A DNA stretch of 64,000 nt from Entophlyctis helioformis (taxonomy: Eukaryota; Chytridiomycota; Chytridiomycetes; Chytridiales; Chytriomycetaceae). This document shows, in pieces, positions 33,256-45,114 of this stretch. The stretch is taken from positions 1-64,000 of the forward strand of contig JAHLKH010000001.1 in the NCBI GenBank assembly GCA_025526915.1, written 5' to 3'. Position numbers and translations under genes: made by a program. The stretch's first letter is position 1; each line of letters begins with the position of its first letter. The notes under the pieces were generated by a model that searched no databases, was not told where the DNA came from, and saw only the letters and a list, made by a program, of their open reading frames with translations.

Positions 33256-36200
33256 ATGAACTCAATAGCACCCGAAGGCCGGCCAGCGGGACAGGCGGGA
33301 CAGGCGGGACAGGCGGGACAGGTGGGGCAGCCGCCGATGGACGTGCAGGCGCTGCGTCGTGCGGCGCTGCTGTCCATGAAGCGGTCCTCTGCCAGTACCA
33401 CGCCTGCCCCGCCTGCCACCACCACGCCCACGGCTGTGTCTGCAACTACAGCGGCGCAAGTGTCTCACCACCAGCGACACCACCAACATCAGCACCAGCA
33501 CCACCAACAGCGACACCAGCCGAATGGCCCGCCGGCTCGTGGCCGAGGCAAGGGTCGGGGGGCTCGAGGCAGAGGGGCTGCAGCCGGCCGTGCGGGCCAC
33601 GCCTCCCGTGCGGTCCCGTCCTACCCGCCGTTGAACGGGCCCTTTCAGCAGCAGCGTCAACAACAACATCAACAGAGACAGCAGCCCACGGCTCCAACGG
33701 CCAAGGCAGCGCCGGCCTCTGCCGCATCCGACAAGAAGGAGGACGGCGAGATTTCAGACACAGACGCCCTTGCTCCCACTGCTCCGAGTGCGCCGGCGTC
33801 TGCCCTTGCACCAACGTCTGCCCTTGCACCAACGTCTGCACCCGCACCGATCGCATCCATCCCTCCAATCTGGCTGCCCTTCTCGGCCAGACCATCGAGC
33901 AGGTGCTGCGCCAGCTGCTGGCAACAGACTCGAGCTTCTTTCTTGTGGGCAAGCTGGTAGAGTTACCCATCGCCGACCAGCTGCGAGGTGCGTCCGTCTG
34001 CCTGGCAGTCCATCTGACAGTCCATCTGACAGTCTATCTGGCTGCCCTTTCTGACCCGCCACTTTGCCCGTTGCAGCTGTCGCCACAAACGCTTCACTCT
34101 GGCCAGATCTCTCGCGCCAGATCTGCAGCCTCGCCTCCCACAATGTCACCGCTATCCATCTGGCCAACGTCGGCCTGCATCCTGCCATCGCAATCGCTTC
34201 CTTTGGTGAAGAGCCGACTCCAATTCGTCTGCAGGACCCTGCCTTTCTGCAGCAGGTCATCCAGACGCTGCAATCCCCTCCGCCCGCTCCCTCTCCAGCT
34301 CCCGTTCCGATCCAGCAGTCGTCAGCCTCGCCCACCTCCCGCAACGATGCGTCATCGTCCAGCTCTGCCAGCATCCACGACATCGAGAGTGACTCAAGCG
34401 TCGACGGGCGCAGCAGTCCGGACACTGACGAGCGCGGCATTGTCCCAGAAAACATCAGCCCAGATGCCGACGCCTTGTCCAACAGCGCCTACAATCCAGC
34501 TGCTCAGGACCAAGCCAATATGGACATTGACGACCATGTGAGCATGGATCTGGATGTCGTCGACGACGCTACATCCTCTCCCATTGCATCGTCTCCAGTG
34601 GCCATCCCTGCGTCCTCTCTCCCTCTTGCCGCGACTTCAGCGACAGCCGCTGCAGCGCCGATTGTGTTCAAACCGTCGACTGTTCAACGGCCGCCGCATC
34701 CCTCAGCCGCCCCTGCACTGCCGTCAGCCGCATTTCAACCGCAGTTGCCAATGTATTCGCACGCGATGCACGCACAGGCCATGTTCTACCACCAGATGCC
34801 CATGCTCGCACACCACTCATCGCATTTTGCATACGTTCGGCCAGACCACATCAATCCAGATGCGCCGTTGCCACCTCTGGCCGCTTTAACTTCAGCCCCG
34901 ATCCCTGTTCCAGCCACGATTCCGCCCCCACCTCCAGCAGCAGCACAGTACGCACTTCCACCTGCACCTGCACCTCCGCCTGCACCTGTACTCGTCTCTG
35001 TCGCTCTTCCGCCTGCCGTTCAGGTTGTCAAGAGCAAGTTCATCCGCGAGCGACCGACCAACTACGTCATTGACTTAAATGACTCCTCAGACGATGACGA
35101 CGAGCATGGCACCGACCTAACCGATCCCTACTCGTACAAGTTGCGTCCTCCTGCAAGCCAAGCCGGTCCCAGCAACACCAATGTTGCTGTGCGCAGCGGG
35201 CCGCCAGCAGGGGCCGTGGGCAACAATCTCAAGAAGCTCCAGGGCAACATCGATGAGTTATTACGCATGATCGAGGAACGCCAAGCCAAGAAACGAGGCT
35301 CTGCGACTGTAGGCACTCCAGCTGCTAGTATCGGCCCGTCAACACCGCAGGCGATCCCGCCAACTGCAGATCCAGCATTGGCCGAGCCTCCTTCAGGCAC
35401 CGACACGCAAAAGAACATACCGACCGCGACCGCGACTGCTGCTGCTGCTTCTGGCTTCTGCTGCTGTCTCTGACGCGCCAGTCACCGCCACAGCCGCCCT
35501 TGTTGACGAACCCGTTGATGCGACGGCAACTTCCCAGGTATCGGTCTCCCCACCTGTCCTTGCCGTTGCACCAGAAACGGTTGCACAGCCCCAGCTTGAC
35601 GCTCAAGCCCAGCGCGATGCCATTCAGCAGCAGCAAGCCGTGTTGGTGCAACAGCTCATCGAATTGCACGACCAGAAAGCCAAAGATGCGCGCGACGAAC
35701 TGGCTCGCCTGAATGAGGAGGCTGCCACAACCAGCCAGTTGGTCAAGACGCACAACCAAAAGGCCGTTGAAGCGCGCGACGCTCTCACTCGCCTCAACGC
35801 AGAAGCCTCTAGTATCGACGCGCAAATCGCAGCTCTGCAAACCAAGCGCTCGGCACTTCGCCTCGTCATCGCCTCGCAGGACGCCGAAGAGAAGAAGCAG
35901 CGGCTGCTGCTCAACCAGCACAGCAAAACGCTACTCGCACTCAAGGAACGAGAGATTGCAGTGCAGAGGGATCTCGCAGCCAACCACAAGCGTCTTGACG
36001 AGCTCCGCGGAACGACGACCGTTGCTGCTCCACAAGAGGATCCTCCACAGCCTTCCGAGTCGTCAGCGCGCTCATCCAACGGTCCCAAGCGCATTGCGTC
36101 CGACTCGCCCAACCGAGATGACGATGGATCACGTATCGCCCAAAACCAGCCGCCGCAAAGCAAGCGCGCCAAGCTGTCGCCCAGCTCCGGCCCAAACTTT

Positions 36201-39200
36201 ATTGCATTCGAACTCGACTCTGAAGTCGCTAGTCAAAGTCCTGACATGGATGTCGCGGCCATCCCCGCAGCATCCGCAGCTGTCGCCCACTCGACAGCCG
36301 ACTCGGCGGTCGTGCATGCCGATCCTGTTGAGCTGGCAGCAGCACGCGAAGCAGCCCTTGTTGAGCCAACTTCACTGCAGCTCTTTAGCTTTTCGCATGC
36401 AGGCCTCCAAGCAGAGCGTGACTTGGCTCTTGTCTCGATGCTGTCCCTTTCAGACGACGATATCGTCATTCACGAGTCAAGCCCTGTTGTCGCATCTCTT
36501 TCTGATGACCGGAGAGCTCTCCCAGCCTCAACATTGCAGCATCACTCGACAGCAGCACCGTCATTCAAGCCATACAGCAGCGCGCTCGGCCAGTTCCAAA
36601 GCTTCCGCTTGATATCGGCACAAGGCAGCGTCAAGGAGCAACAGGAATCGGCCAATCTGCATTCGCTAACATGGTCTACCAAGATTGATCCATCCAAGGC
36701 ATTGTGCCAATACGAGGCCGACAGCGGCCAGTGCTCAGACTCCACATGCACGGCCCAGCACTTTCGCGACTTTGAGATGACCGGTATGCCTTGATGTCTC
36801 TTGACGCTGCCAGCGCCACTTGATTGCTGACTCGCGGCTGCCTTGATCTCAGACGACGAGGTCCTGGCTGATTTGATGCAGACCAGTGCAAGTCTCCTTG
36901 ATGAGTTGCAACTCAAGGCTCTTTCGGAAGACCTGCGATCCAAGCGGCTTGCTGGAGCATCATCCCGCCGTCTGGCTGATGTCGTTCGAGACATCATTGG
37001 CCGCCAGGATCCCGTCACGTTGGACAGAAACGTCTTCCGCGCCGCACATCTGCACGCTCGCTCTGTGCAAAAGACGCAGCTGGCGGATGCGTCTCGTCGG
37101 CAAGACATCCCGCCTCTCTCGACCAAGACACCGTTCAGGATGCCGCCTGCTGTTCCTATTCTCTGCAGCGGCGTTGCCGAGCTGATGGCCGGCGTGATTG
37201 ATCGTCCGAGCCGCTACTACGAGTCGCTGTTAAGCCGGGACGAACACGAAGCCATCCTGTGCCGCGAGCCGACCAATGTCGCTGCGTGGGTCAACTATGC
37301 CGTGTCGGAGATCGAGCCCGTCGCTGGCAACGCATCAGGCGGTGACCGTGTTCCCAACTTCAACAGCGCACTCAAGATCCTCAATCGCGCATTGGAACTC
37401 AACCACGCGTCTGAGCATTTGTGGTGCCTGTACATTGACCTTTACCAGCGCGTTGGCAAGAACGCGCGTGTCGAGTCTCTCTTTGCCCAAGCTGTTGCTC
37501 TCTTGCCAGAGAGCTTTGCCATTTGGTGGCAGTGGGCACTGTATCAGCGTGCCAATGGCTCCGAGGCGCAGTTGACGGTCTTGGAACGCATGCTCAATCA
37601 CTGTTGCAGCAGCAGCAGCAGCAGCCAGCAGCAGCAGCAGCATTCGGACAGGTCAGCCTTCTCTTCTGGCTTACTCTGCTTTCTTCCATCCTCTGCGACT
37701 GACGTTTCATGACTCGTGCCGCCTGCCAGTGGCTCTGTTGAGCTGCATTGTGCAGATTGCCCAGACATTTATCGATCTGTCTCGTACCAGCGACGCCACC
37801 TCGTTCCTGACCTCGGTTTTGAATGGGCAGCCACTCAGCATGGCCGCCATTTCGCTGCCGTCCGATACGCAACGCCATCCTGCTAGCCTCCTCAGTCTGC
37901 GACACAAGGCTGTTGTGCTACAACTCGCGATGCATCTCGTTTACTTTGGCCGCCTTCCATCAGACGCGTTTTACGAATACCCGCACAACTATCTCGTCAA
38001 GGACCGCCTTGTGCAGATCAAGTGGGGACATCCTCTTGCCCAAGGGACAGACTCCGTCCTGGCTGCCATTGATGAGTTGTTTGAAGCTTGGTGGGATTCG
38101 TCCAAGACTGCTTCCAACACTGCTCACAATGACGATGCTGCTCATCTAGCCGTTCTGGGCAACTTTGTCGCCTACCGCAAGACGGCTTGCGCGCAGTCTG
38201 TTGAGCAGATTCGAGACTTCCTGGCATCCCGAGGCCAACTCGGCACCTTGTCTCTTTTGAACCAACTGTCTCTTGGTTTGGTCGACATCAAGGTTTGGCC
38301 CTCATTAACCTTTATCAGCAGTGTCGAGCTCGTATTTTAACTGCCGCCACGTTCATGCCTCCAGAATTCGCAGTCGTTTGACTCCATCGTTGGCGCATGG
38401 GATGGATCGTCGCTGTCGTTTGCTGCCGCCAATGTTGTTTGCCGGATTGCTCTGGACAACCAGTCGCTGGAAACTGCCCTCAAGGCTCTGACCAGCAGCA
38501 TTCGGGCATGCTACGTAGGCCAATCTCAACTCGACTCGGTACCAACCGTTGCATCTCATCTCGATCTGGTTATTTCACGGTCCACTGATCCCGCTCTATC
38601 GCTGGCAGGACGATGGCGCGTCAAGCGACTTGACTAGAACACTTGCGCTGTACAAGCATGCCCTCGGATTGGATATGGACGATCAGTCACTCGCCGACAT
38701 GCCCGAGCTCAAGCCGGAAGTTACTCGCACGAGTCTGCATACAAGCGTGCATCTGTGGCTCAACTTTATGCTGCTGTTGGCCATCTGCGGGTCGCAAGAG
38801 ACACGGTTGTCCACCTTTGTGTTTGAGCGTGCTCTCGAGAGTGTGAAGAACCCGGACGCGCGCAGCCTGCTCTGGCTCGAGTAAGTTCACAGCCCTGCAC
38901 CCCTCTTATTGCCTGTTGCCACTAAACCGTGATGCGGCCAGGTATCTGCGATTCTGTCTTGCGGGGCCTGTAACGCGCTCAGAGCCAGCCAAGGACAAGG
39001 CCAAGCACGCCGCTTTAGTGCTGGGACATGCGCTTGCGGAAACCCATCCAGATGTGCAGCATCCGTTTGCGCTCAAGATGATTGGCGACAGCAGCTTTTT
39101 GCGGCTAGCACCACTCCGAGTGAGACTCTCAGGCTGTCCATGCCAGTGCTCCTTGATTTACACGCACTGATGTTGGGGCTGTGATGCCTTGCTGTGCAGG

Positions 39201-39970
39201 ATGATGTGTGGATCGCCGCATTCTCTGATTACTGTCTGCAAACGTTCAGCCTCAACATGGCGCAGGATCTGGCTTCCTTGCTCTGTCAGCAGTTCAGCGC
39301 TGTATTTCCCTCGGCAAGGTTGGTCAAGCACGACTTTGGCTGACTGTTGGACGGACGCCGACTGCCGATTCACGCCCTCCTCATGCATTCCTGGACACCA
39401 CTTCATGCTCACACTGGATGATCTCTGGATTCGCGTTGGCTGCACATCAACCGACCAACCCAATGACCTACCCTAGATCGGTTGTGCGGTTCCTGGATGC
39501 TGGTGCCTTGGACACTGCGCGGGGTGTTCTGTTCCATTGGCTCAAACATCGTGTTGACAATGGCCTGATCTGGCGTCTGTGCGTCCCCCCCGTCTGCTGG
39601 TTTTGGGTTATTTGCCCTGTCGCTCTTGCAGGCTGTCATTTGCTGGCTGCTCATCACGGCAGGGTGGCTTGCTGGCTGCGAGTTGGTCGTGTTACATCAA
39701 GGGGTCTTTTGAACACCACTCTGGCGAGCGAGTGCTGCTGTGATGAGCAATTGGGCGGCCTGGCTGACACGTGTCTGTCTCTGGTGTAGGGCTTTGGCGG
39801 TTGAGGCGACGAGCGACCAGGCACGGTCCTCCTCAGATCCAGGATCGGGATCGGGATCGGGATCAGCATCAGCATCAGGGTCAGGATCAGCAAGCTGGCT
39901 GCGGGCTCAGGCGGACAAGTTCTTGAGACCAGCAAGCACAAATGCTGCTCAACTGCCGGCAGCTGAATGA
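33256..39970 (+). CDS. ZFC3H1/Red1-like zinc-finger protein of the nuclear exosome adaptor; two frame breaks
   Basis: ZFC3H1 (human PAXT) and Red1 (fission-yeast MTREC) bridge the RNA helicase Mtr4 to target RNAs for exosome decay. The N-terminus is low complexity: Gly/Gln repeats, RGRGKGRGARGRG and EDGEISDTD. Then come Pro/Ser-rich stretches, an acidic block (DLNDSSDDDDE), a long coiled coil (35640-36000) and a basic KRIASDSPNRDDD region. The family zinc finger LCQYEADSGQCSDSTCTAQH (about 36708-36767) shows the C-x8-C-x5-C-x3-H spacing. HAT/TPR-like helical repeats follow over several exons (from about 36850), including LNHASEHLWCLYIDLYQRVG, to a Ser-Gly tail ending at 39970. The frame breaks once between about 33780 and 33890 and once near 35455 without usable introns, so one-base assembly errors are likely. 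Confidence 0.75.
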
Positions 39971-40288
39971 CGACAGAGGATGCCATTGTTTTTCGTTATG
40001 TATCGTAGCCTCTGGAGTATCTCTCTCGGTAATTGTCAAGGATCCCTGCCTCTCCCTCTCTCTTGTGCCTCTTTTCATGACATTGTGCAGGCTCCTCCAA
40101 GCGGTCGCTCCCACATGCACAGAGGCATCCTGCGCAAGCCTGCATGCCCAAGCTGGGAAACGATGGTTTGTTGGCTCCCTGTGGATACCAGATGCATTGC
40201 GTGCCGCACTCTGGACTGCGCGTGCCAATGAACTTGCTATTGTTCGTTTAGACCATTGCTGAACAACGAGGCAACAACCAAACCTAGC
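39971..40288. other. Spacer between ZFC3H1-like and coiled-coil genes
   Basis: 318 bp with no recognisable gene. It holds pyrimidine-rich blocks (CTCTCTCGG, CCTCTCCCTCTCTC) that could be promoter or 3'-end elements. Confidence 0.35.
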
Positions 40289-43200
40289 ATGCATCGATCC
40301 CTGCGAAGCTTGGCTGCCTCGAAGCAACGCTGTGCTGGCCAAGTGGCTGGGATGGGCGACAGCTCGCCAACTTCAAGTGCCTTGTCGCGTAATCACATCA
40401 TTGTCCAACAGAATCAACGCTGCATGTCCGCGTCAACGGTACCGCGACTGTCGTTGACAACAGCAGACAGACCAGATACAGACCGGCTGGTGCCGCATAG
40501 ACCGCTAGACGCCGAGCCAGAAACGCATGCGGGCACGTCTGCCCTGACAGCTGGCCATGCAGCGTCTCACAGCAGGAGCCGCAGCAGCAGCCGACTGTCG
40601 CTCGCCCCAGCAACCACGTCCATATCCACGCTGGCGAGCCACGTTCAAGGCCAACAAAGCGCGATCCCAACCATCACAAGCACATCCACCGGCGTTGCCA
40701 CAAACAGTCTTGCTGGCTCCCGTGCTGGCTCGGCTCTGCGTGTGTATCTGCCGTCCAAGGCGACCGGCAGCACGTCGAGTCTGAAAGGCCATTCTCAATA
40801 CCATCTGCCGCAGCAGTCGGTCCCTCGCACATCATCGCCGTTGCCGGCCAGCCAGCTGCAACAACAGCTACAGGCCGAAGTGAATGGGCGTCCATCGGCC
40901 AGCCAACACGCAAGCCGGTCTGCCAGTCGGTCTGCCAGTCGGTCCGCCAGTCGCGCTGGAAGCCGCGCCACGTCTGCCCTATCGCTCATGCCTGCTGCCG
41001 ACGAACTGGCAAGGTCCCTCGAAGCCACACTTGACGCAAGTGCGGCCGACGCCCGTCGGCGCTCGCCCGTCGGATCGCCGCTCGGATCCTCTGCTGCTGT
41101 CGGTGGCAGGCACGGCCATGGCTCGACTGGCACACACGCAGTATCGTCTCGACGCTCGCCCACCATCTCGGCATCGCCAATACATGGCCGATCGCATCTG
41201 TCGGAATCAGTTTCTGTCAGTACCACCCCAAACAGCCTGAGCTCTGCCAGCAGCGCCGTGTCTCTGTCGCCAGACTCGTCGCCTTCACATCGATCTTCAC
41301 GCCAGTATCTCAGTCAACCCCAACAGTCCCACCAGCAATCGGCCAAGTCCAGCAACGCCAACCTGGGCCACGCTGGGCCAGCAGCAACCGCCCAACGGTC
41401 ATCACGCGACCTGTCGCATGCCCAACAGTCGTCTCAGCCCACATCCCATCATCGCACGACGGGATCCGTGCTCCTGCCAAGATCTGCGTCACCGTCGCGA
41501 CTGGCTATGAACGAGCCTGCCTCCCCTGCTCAGGCCACTGGGCCACACACATCGACTGGCAGTCGCACAACGTCACACATTGATGTGGACAAGCGCGAGC
41601 AGTCGCATCGATCGACTCTCTGGCAAGCGCGTCCTCCACCGCCCCAGCAAGCTCGGCTTGGCGTGTATCCAGAAACCTCGCGTGGCGCCGTCGTCGACAA
41701 AACAGGACGGCCGTTTGCTTCTGCCATGTCTCTGTCGCCTACGCAGACTACTGCAAGTGGCGCACAATCAACCGGGTCGCGGCTGCGTACGACTGGCGCT
41801 TCAATGATGTCGCTTTCCCCAACCACTGCCACTGCTCCCCTCTCGCAGAACTTGGCATCACGGGCGCGGCCTCCTGGCGGCTCTGCAATGTCGTTATCGC
41901 CTGCTTCTGTCACTGCTGCATCGCCGGCACTCGGCGAGACGATGCTGCCGCAGTTTAAGCATTCACAGCAGACTCTATCCTCTCCGTTGCGGGCTGCCTC
42001 GCATGCACATCTTTCGCATCAGCATCGGCAGCAACATCATCCCTCTGTGCAATCGCCTACCCCAACTCGTCCTTCAGGAGATCAGCCGTCGGTCACGTTT
42101 GCCAGCGACTCGAACCGTGGGCTTGCATCCAATGCGTCTTTGGCTGGTGGCACGCGATCGCCACAGCGTGCTGGATCGCCATCGCTGCGCGGCTCGCACA
42201 TGAGCATCCATGCATCGACAACCTCTCTCGCTGGCGGCGGCCATCACCCCATCTCTCGGTCGCTCTCGCCGTCAACGCAGGAAATCCAGCAGGTCCTCCT
42301 TGCGCTGCAGGAACACGACCGCACGATCCGCTCGCTCCAGCACACCATGTCCGAGATGGAGATGATGAAGTCGCCCGGCAGCATCCGCACGGACCTCTCT
42401 GCGGCCGTGAACCACCTCCAGTCTGAAGACGACGCGCTGGCCATTGTGCAACTGCAGTCGCGGCACGAGGCTCTGCAGTCGCATGTCGAGCAACTCAAGT
42501 CGCACTTGCAGCTGCTGGACCAGTCGTTTGGCAGCTGGCGCGAGGATATCGAGAGGCAGGTTGGCGAGCATGGTCGTATTCTCCAATCGATGGGGTCCAA
42601 GGGAGCGGCAGGCGGGAAAGAAAGTGGAAACACGAGCGATGGCGGAGCGAGAGACTCGGGGCTTGGAACAGTGGGATACATTTCGTTTGGGCGTGATACT
42701 GCGTCGGGCATGTCGCCTACTCCGCCAACGGGTCAGCACGGCAGCACGACCCCGACTTCTCATTCTCGGCTCAAGGTTTTTTCAAGACAAGCGAGCAGAG
42801 ATGTGCTTTCGGAGACGCGGACGACCACCACCACAACAACAACGCAGCACATCCGGACGTTTGCTGAGCTGCAGAGTGCGGCGAGTATGGCGGGCGTACC
42901 TATGCATCTAGACGCGTCAATGGCGTTTGCTGTGCAGCGGTTGTTTGAGTCTCAGCAGTCGCTTCAAGCCGGGTTTGAGAAACGGTTGGAAGAGCTGGAA
43001 GCGCGAATGGCCGGCGGCCATGGGAGCAGCGCGTTCAAGGCCGGTAACCAAGACGCGGAACGCGATGGATGGGATCAGCATCAGACGATACAGACGCTGC
43101 ACGAGCGCATGGTTGTTGTTGAATCGTCGTTGACAACCCTGCTTGACAAGTTTGATCGGCATCTTGCCAACGTCGCCCCATCAAGGACAGGAAAGGCGGC

Positions 43201-45023
43201 TGAGACGGATGGCGACGACGGGTCGGATACGGACCTTCTCAAGCGGATGACGATGCTGGACAGCCTAGTGCAGGACATCGGCCAGCGCACGCAGCATATC
43301 ATGGAGGCAAACTCGGCTCTGGCTGCTGGCGGCCGGCCTGATAGTCGGGGTGATGATTATGACGACCAGTCACAGACGCATGCGGGACAGGAGGCCATCA
43401 AAGTGCTAAAGGGTCTTGTTGAAGATATCCAAGCGCGCACTGGCAGCGTCAAGAAAGATGCGGCATCTGGGGTTGCAGGCCGCGACATGGGCGGCAAGAC
43501 ACCTGGCCGGCGGTCGCGGTCTGCCAGCTCAGCTCAGCGGAGCACGATGCAACTCCAAGGTCAAGAGCCACTGAGCCACCAGACCCATGAGAATGCTGCT
43601 GGAATCGAAAGTCGGCCAGCGAGTGCGAAACCGATCGATGCGAGTCTCAAGCACGCGGTCAAGGACGTGGTTGCCAAGGAGATGCATCGGGTCCAGAAGC
43701 GGCTGTCTGAAAAAGTCGATACGGCTGTTCTCGAAGAGCTTGTGCGACACATTGCCACACGCGATGAGCTTAAGCGAGCGCTGGACAAGCGCATACAGCC
43801 ATCGGCTGTTGAGAAGCTTGTGGATCACAAGATACGAGCATTGCGCAAGGAGATTGTCATGACAAGGGCTGGTGCTGATCGGCATGGCAACCAGTCTGCG
43901 GGGTCTACGGGAGAGATCCAACGGGGGATGGGCGGTATGATTGGCGGTCCGCAGTCTGACGAAGCAACCCGGCAGGTCAAGACGATGATCGAGGATCACA
44001 TTGCCGCATTTTCGCACGATATGGATCTCAAGCTTGTCGGACTGAAGCGCGAGATTGTGGCGTCCATCCCATTGACGCCGTCCAAGTCTGGCAAAGGGAA
44101 GCAGGGCCATGCGACTGATGGCGACAGCAGCAGCGCAGAGACGAGCGTTGAGACTAGATTGCGCAACGACCTCAAGGGCTGGCTCAAGCGACACATGACG
44201 GGATTGGTCGACGAGAGCAGCGTTGCGACAGACGAGCAACTGCGGAAACTTCGAAGCGAGCTGCTAGAGTTGGTGTCTGAGCGCGTCGATCAGCAGTGGC
44301 GCGAAAAGGCGCGGTTCATGGAGGAGCAAGACGACGAAATGGACAACATCCAAGCCATCTCCCGGCGGCTCACACGCGAATTTGACGAGAAGCTGTACCT
44401 GTTGTGTTCGGAGCTGAGTGCGTGCAAGACACTGTACGCACAGCAGGTCTCCCAGCCGTTCTATCGGTGCGGTCAGTGGATCTGGAGGAGCGGGTCACTC
44501 AAGATGGGGTCCGCAATACCATGGAACCTGCAGACCACCAACACAGGTATGCTGACAAGACGGAGGCGTGGCTTGCCCTTGAATGCTGACGCGAACCTGC
44601 CGGCAGATCCAGACAACTTCAAATGGGAGCAGGACCAGATTAATCTGCGCGTGGCTGAAGCAGGACTGTACGAGATCACACTTGCCATTTTCACAAAGTC
44701 CAAGCCGTCAATCCAGCTTGTTGTCAACGGCGAGTCTGTGCTGTCTGCGATCAACTCGCCGTCGTACATAGTCCACCACTCGTCCGGGTTTGTTGTTGAT
44801 GGCGACGGCAAGGTCGAGCCAGGCACCGTGACTGGCATCAGCCTGGTTGTAAGTCGAGAGATGGCTGGATGTGCATGCATCGATTGCCGTGCTGATCGGG
44901 TGCCGTGCCGGGCCACAGGACTTTCTGTCGCTGCCGTCCAAGTCGACGGTCTCGGTGCACTACCATGGCGTGCGCAAACTGCCGTCGCTTGGTCACGGCT
45001 TTGTCGGCCTGCGCCGGCTGTGA
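40289..45023 (+). CDS. 1534-aa Ser-rich coiled-coil protein with C-terminal jelly-roll-like domain
   Basis: Three exons (40289-44546, 44607-44848, 44919-45023) give 1534 residues. Residues 1-650 are Ser/Thr/Gln-rich low complexity with Ser-Arg repeats (SASRSASRSASRSASRAGSR) and repeated MSLSP motifs. A central region holds several coiled coils (HDRTIRSLQHTMSEMEM, FESQQSLQAGFEKRLEELE, LRNDLKGWLKRHM). The last 150 residues are different: YRCGQWIWRSGSLKMGSAIP, INLRVAEAGLYEITLAIFTK, IQLVVNGESVL and the end FVGLRRL. This strand pattern with GLYEI and a GF.GLRRL ending resembles C1q/TNF-type beta sandwiches. Function is unknown; a cytoskeletal or flagellar role is only a guess. Start choice 40289 is the first ATG; 40352 (MGDSSPTSS) is also possible. 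Confidence 0.7.
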
Positions 45024-45114
45024 TGTGAATGAATCATTGCCTGTCACAGCGACGCGTTCAACGGCCGCTTTCCCGCATAACCACCAAGCCGTTCAACACT
45101 CACACAGTCATACG

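Noticed and set aside
36129..36317. Minus-strand frames under the ZFC3H1 coiled coil
   Set aside because: Shadows of a coding region with a zinc finger and coiled coil; no motif of their own.
44849..45028. Alternative C-terminus of the coiled-coil protein read without splicing
   Set aside because: A consensus GTAAGT intron (44849-44918) leads to a frame with the beta-sandwich ending GFVGLRRL, which fits the preceding strands better.
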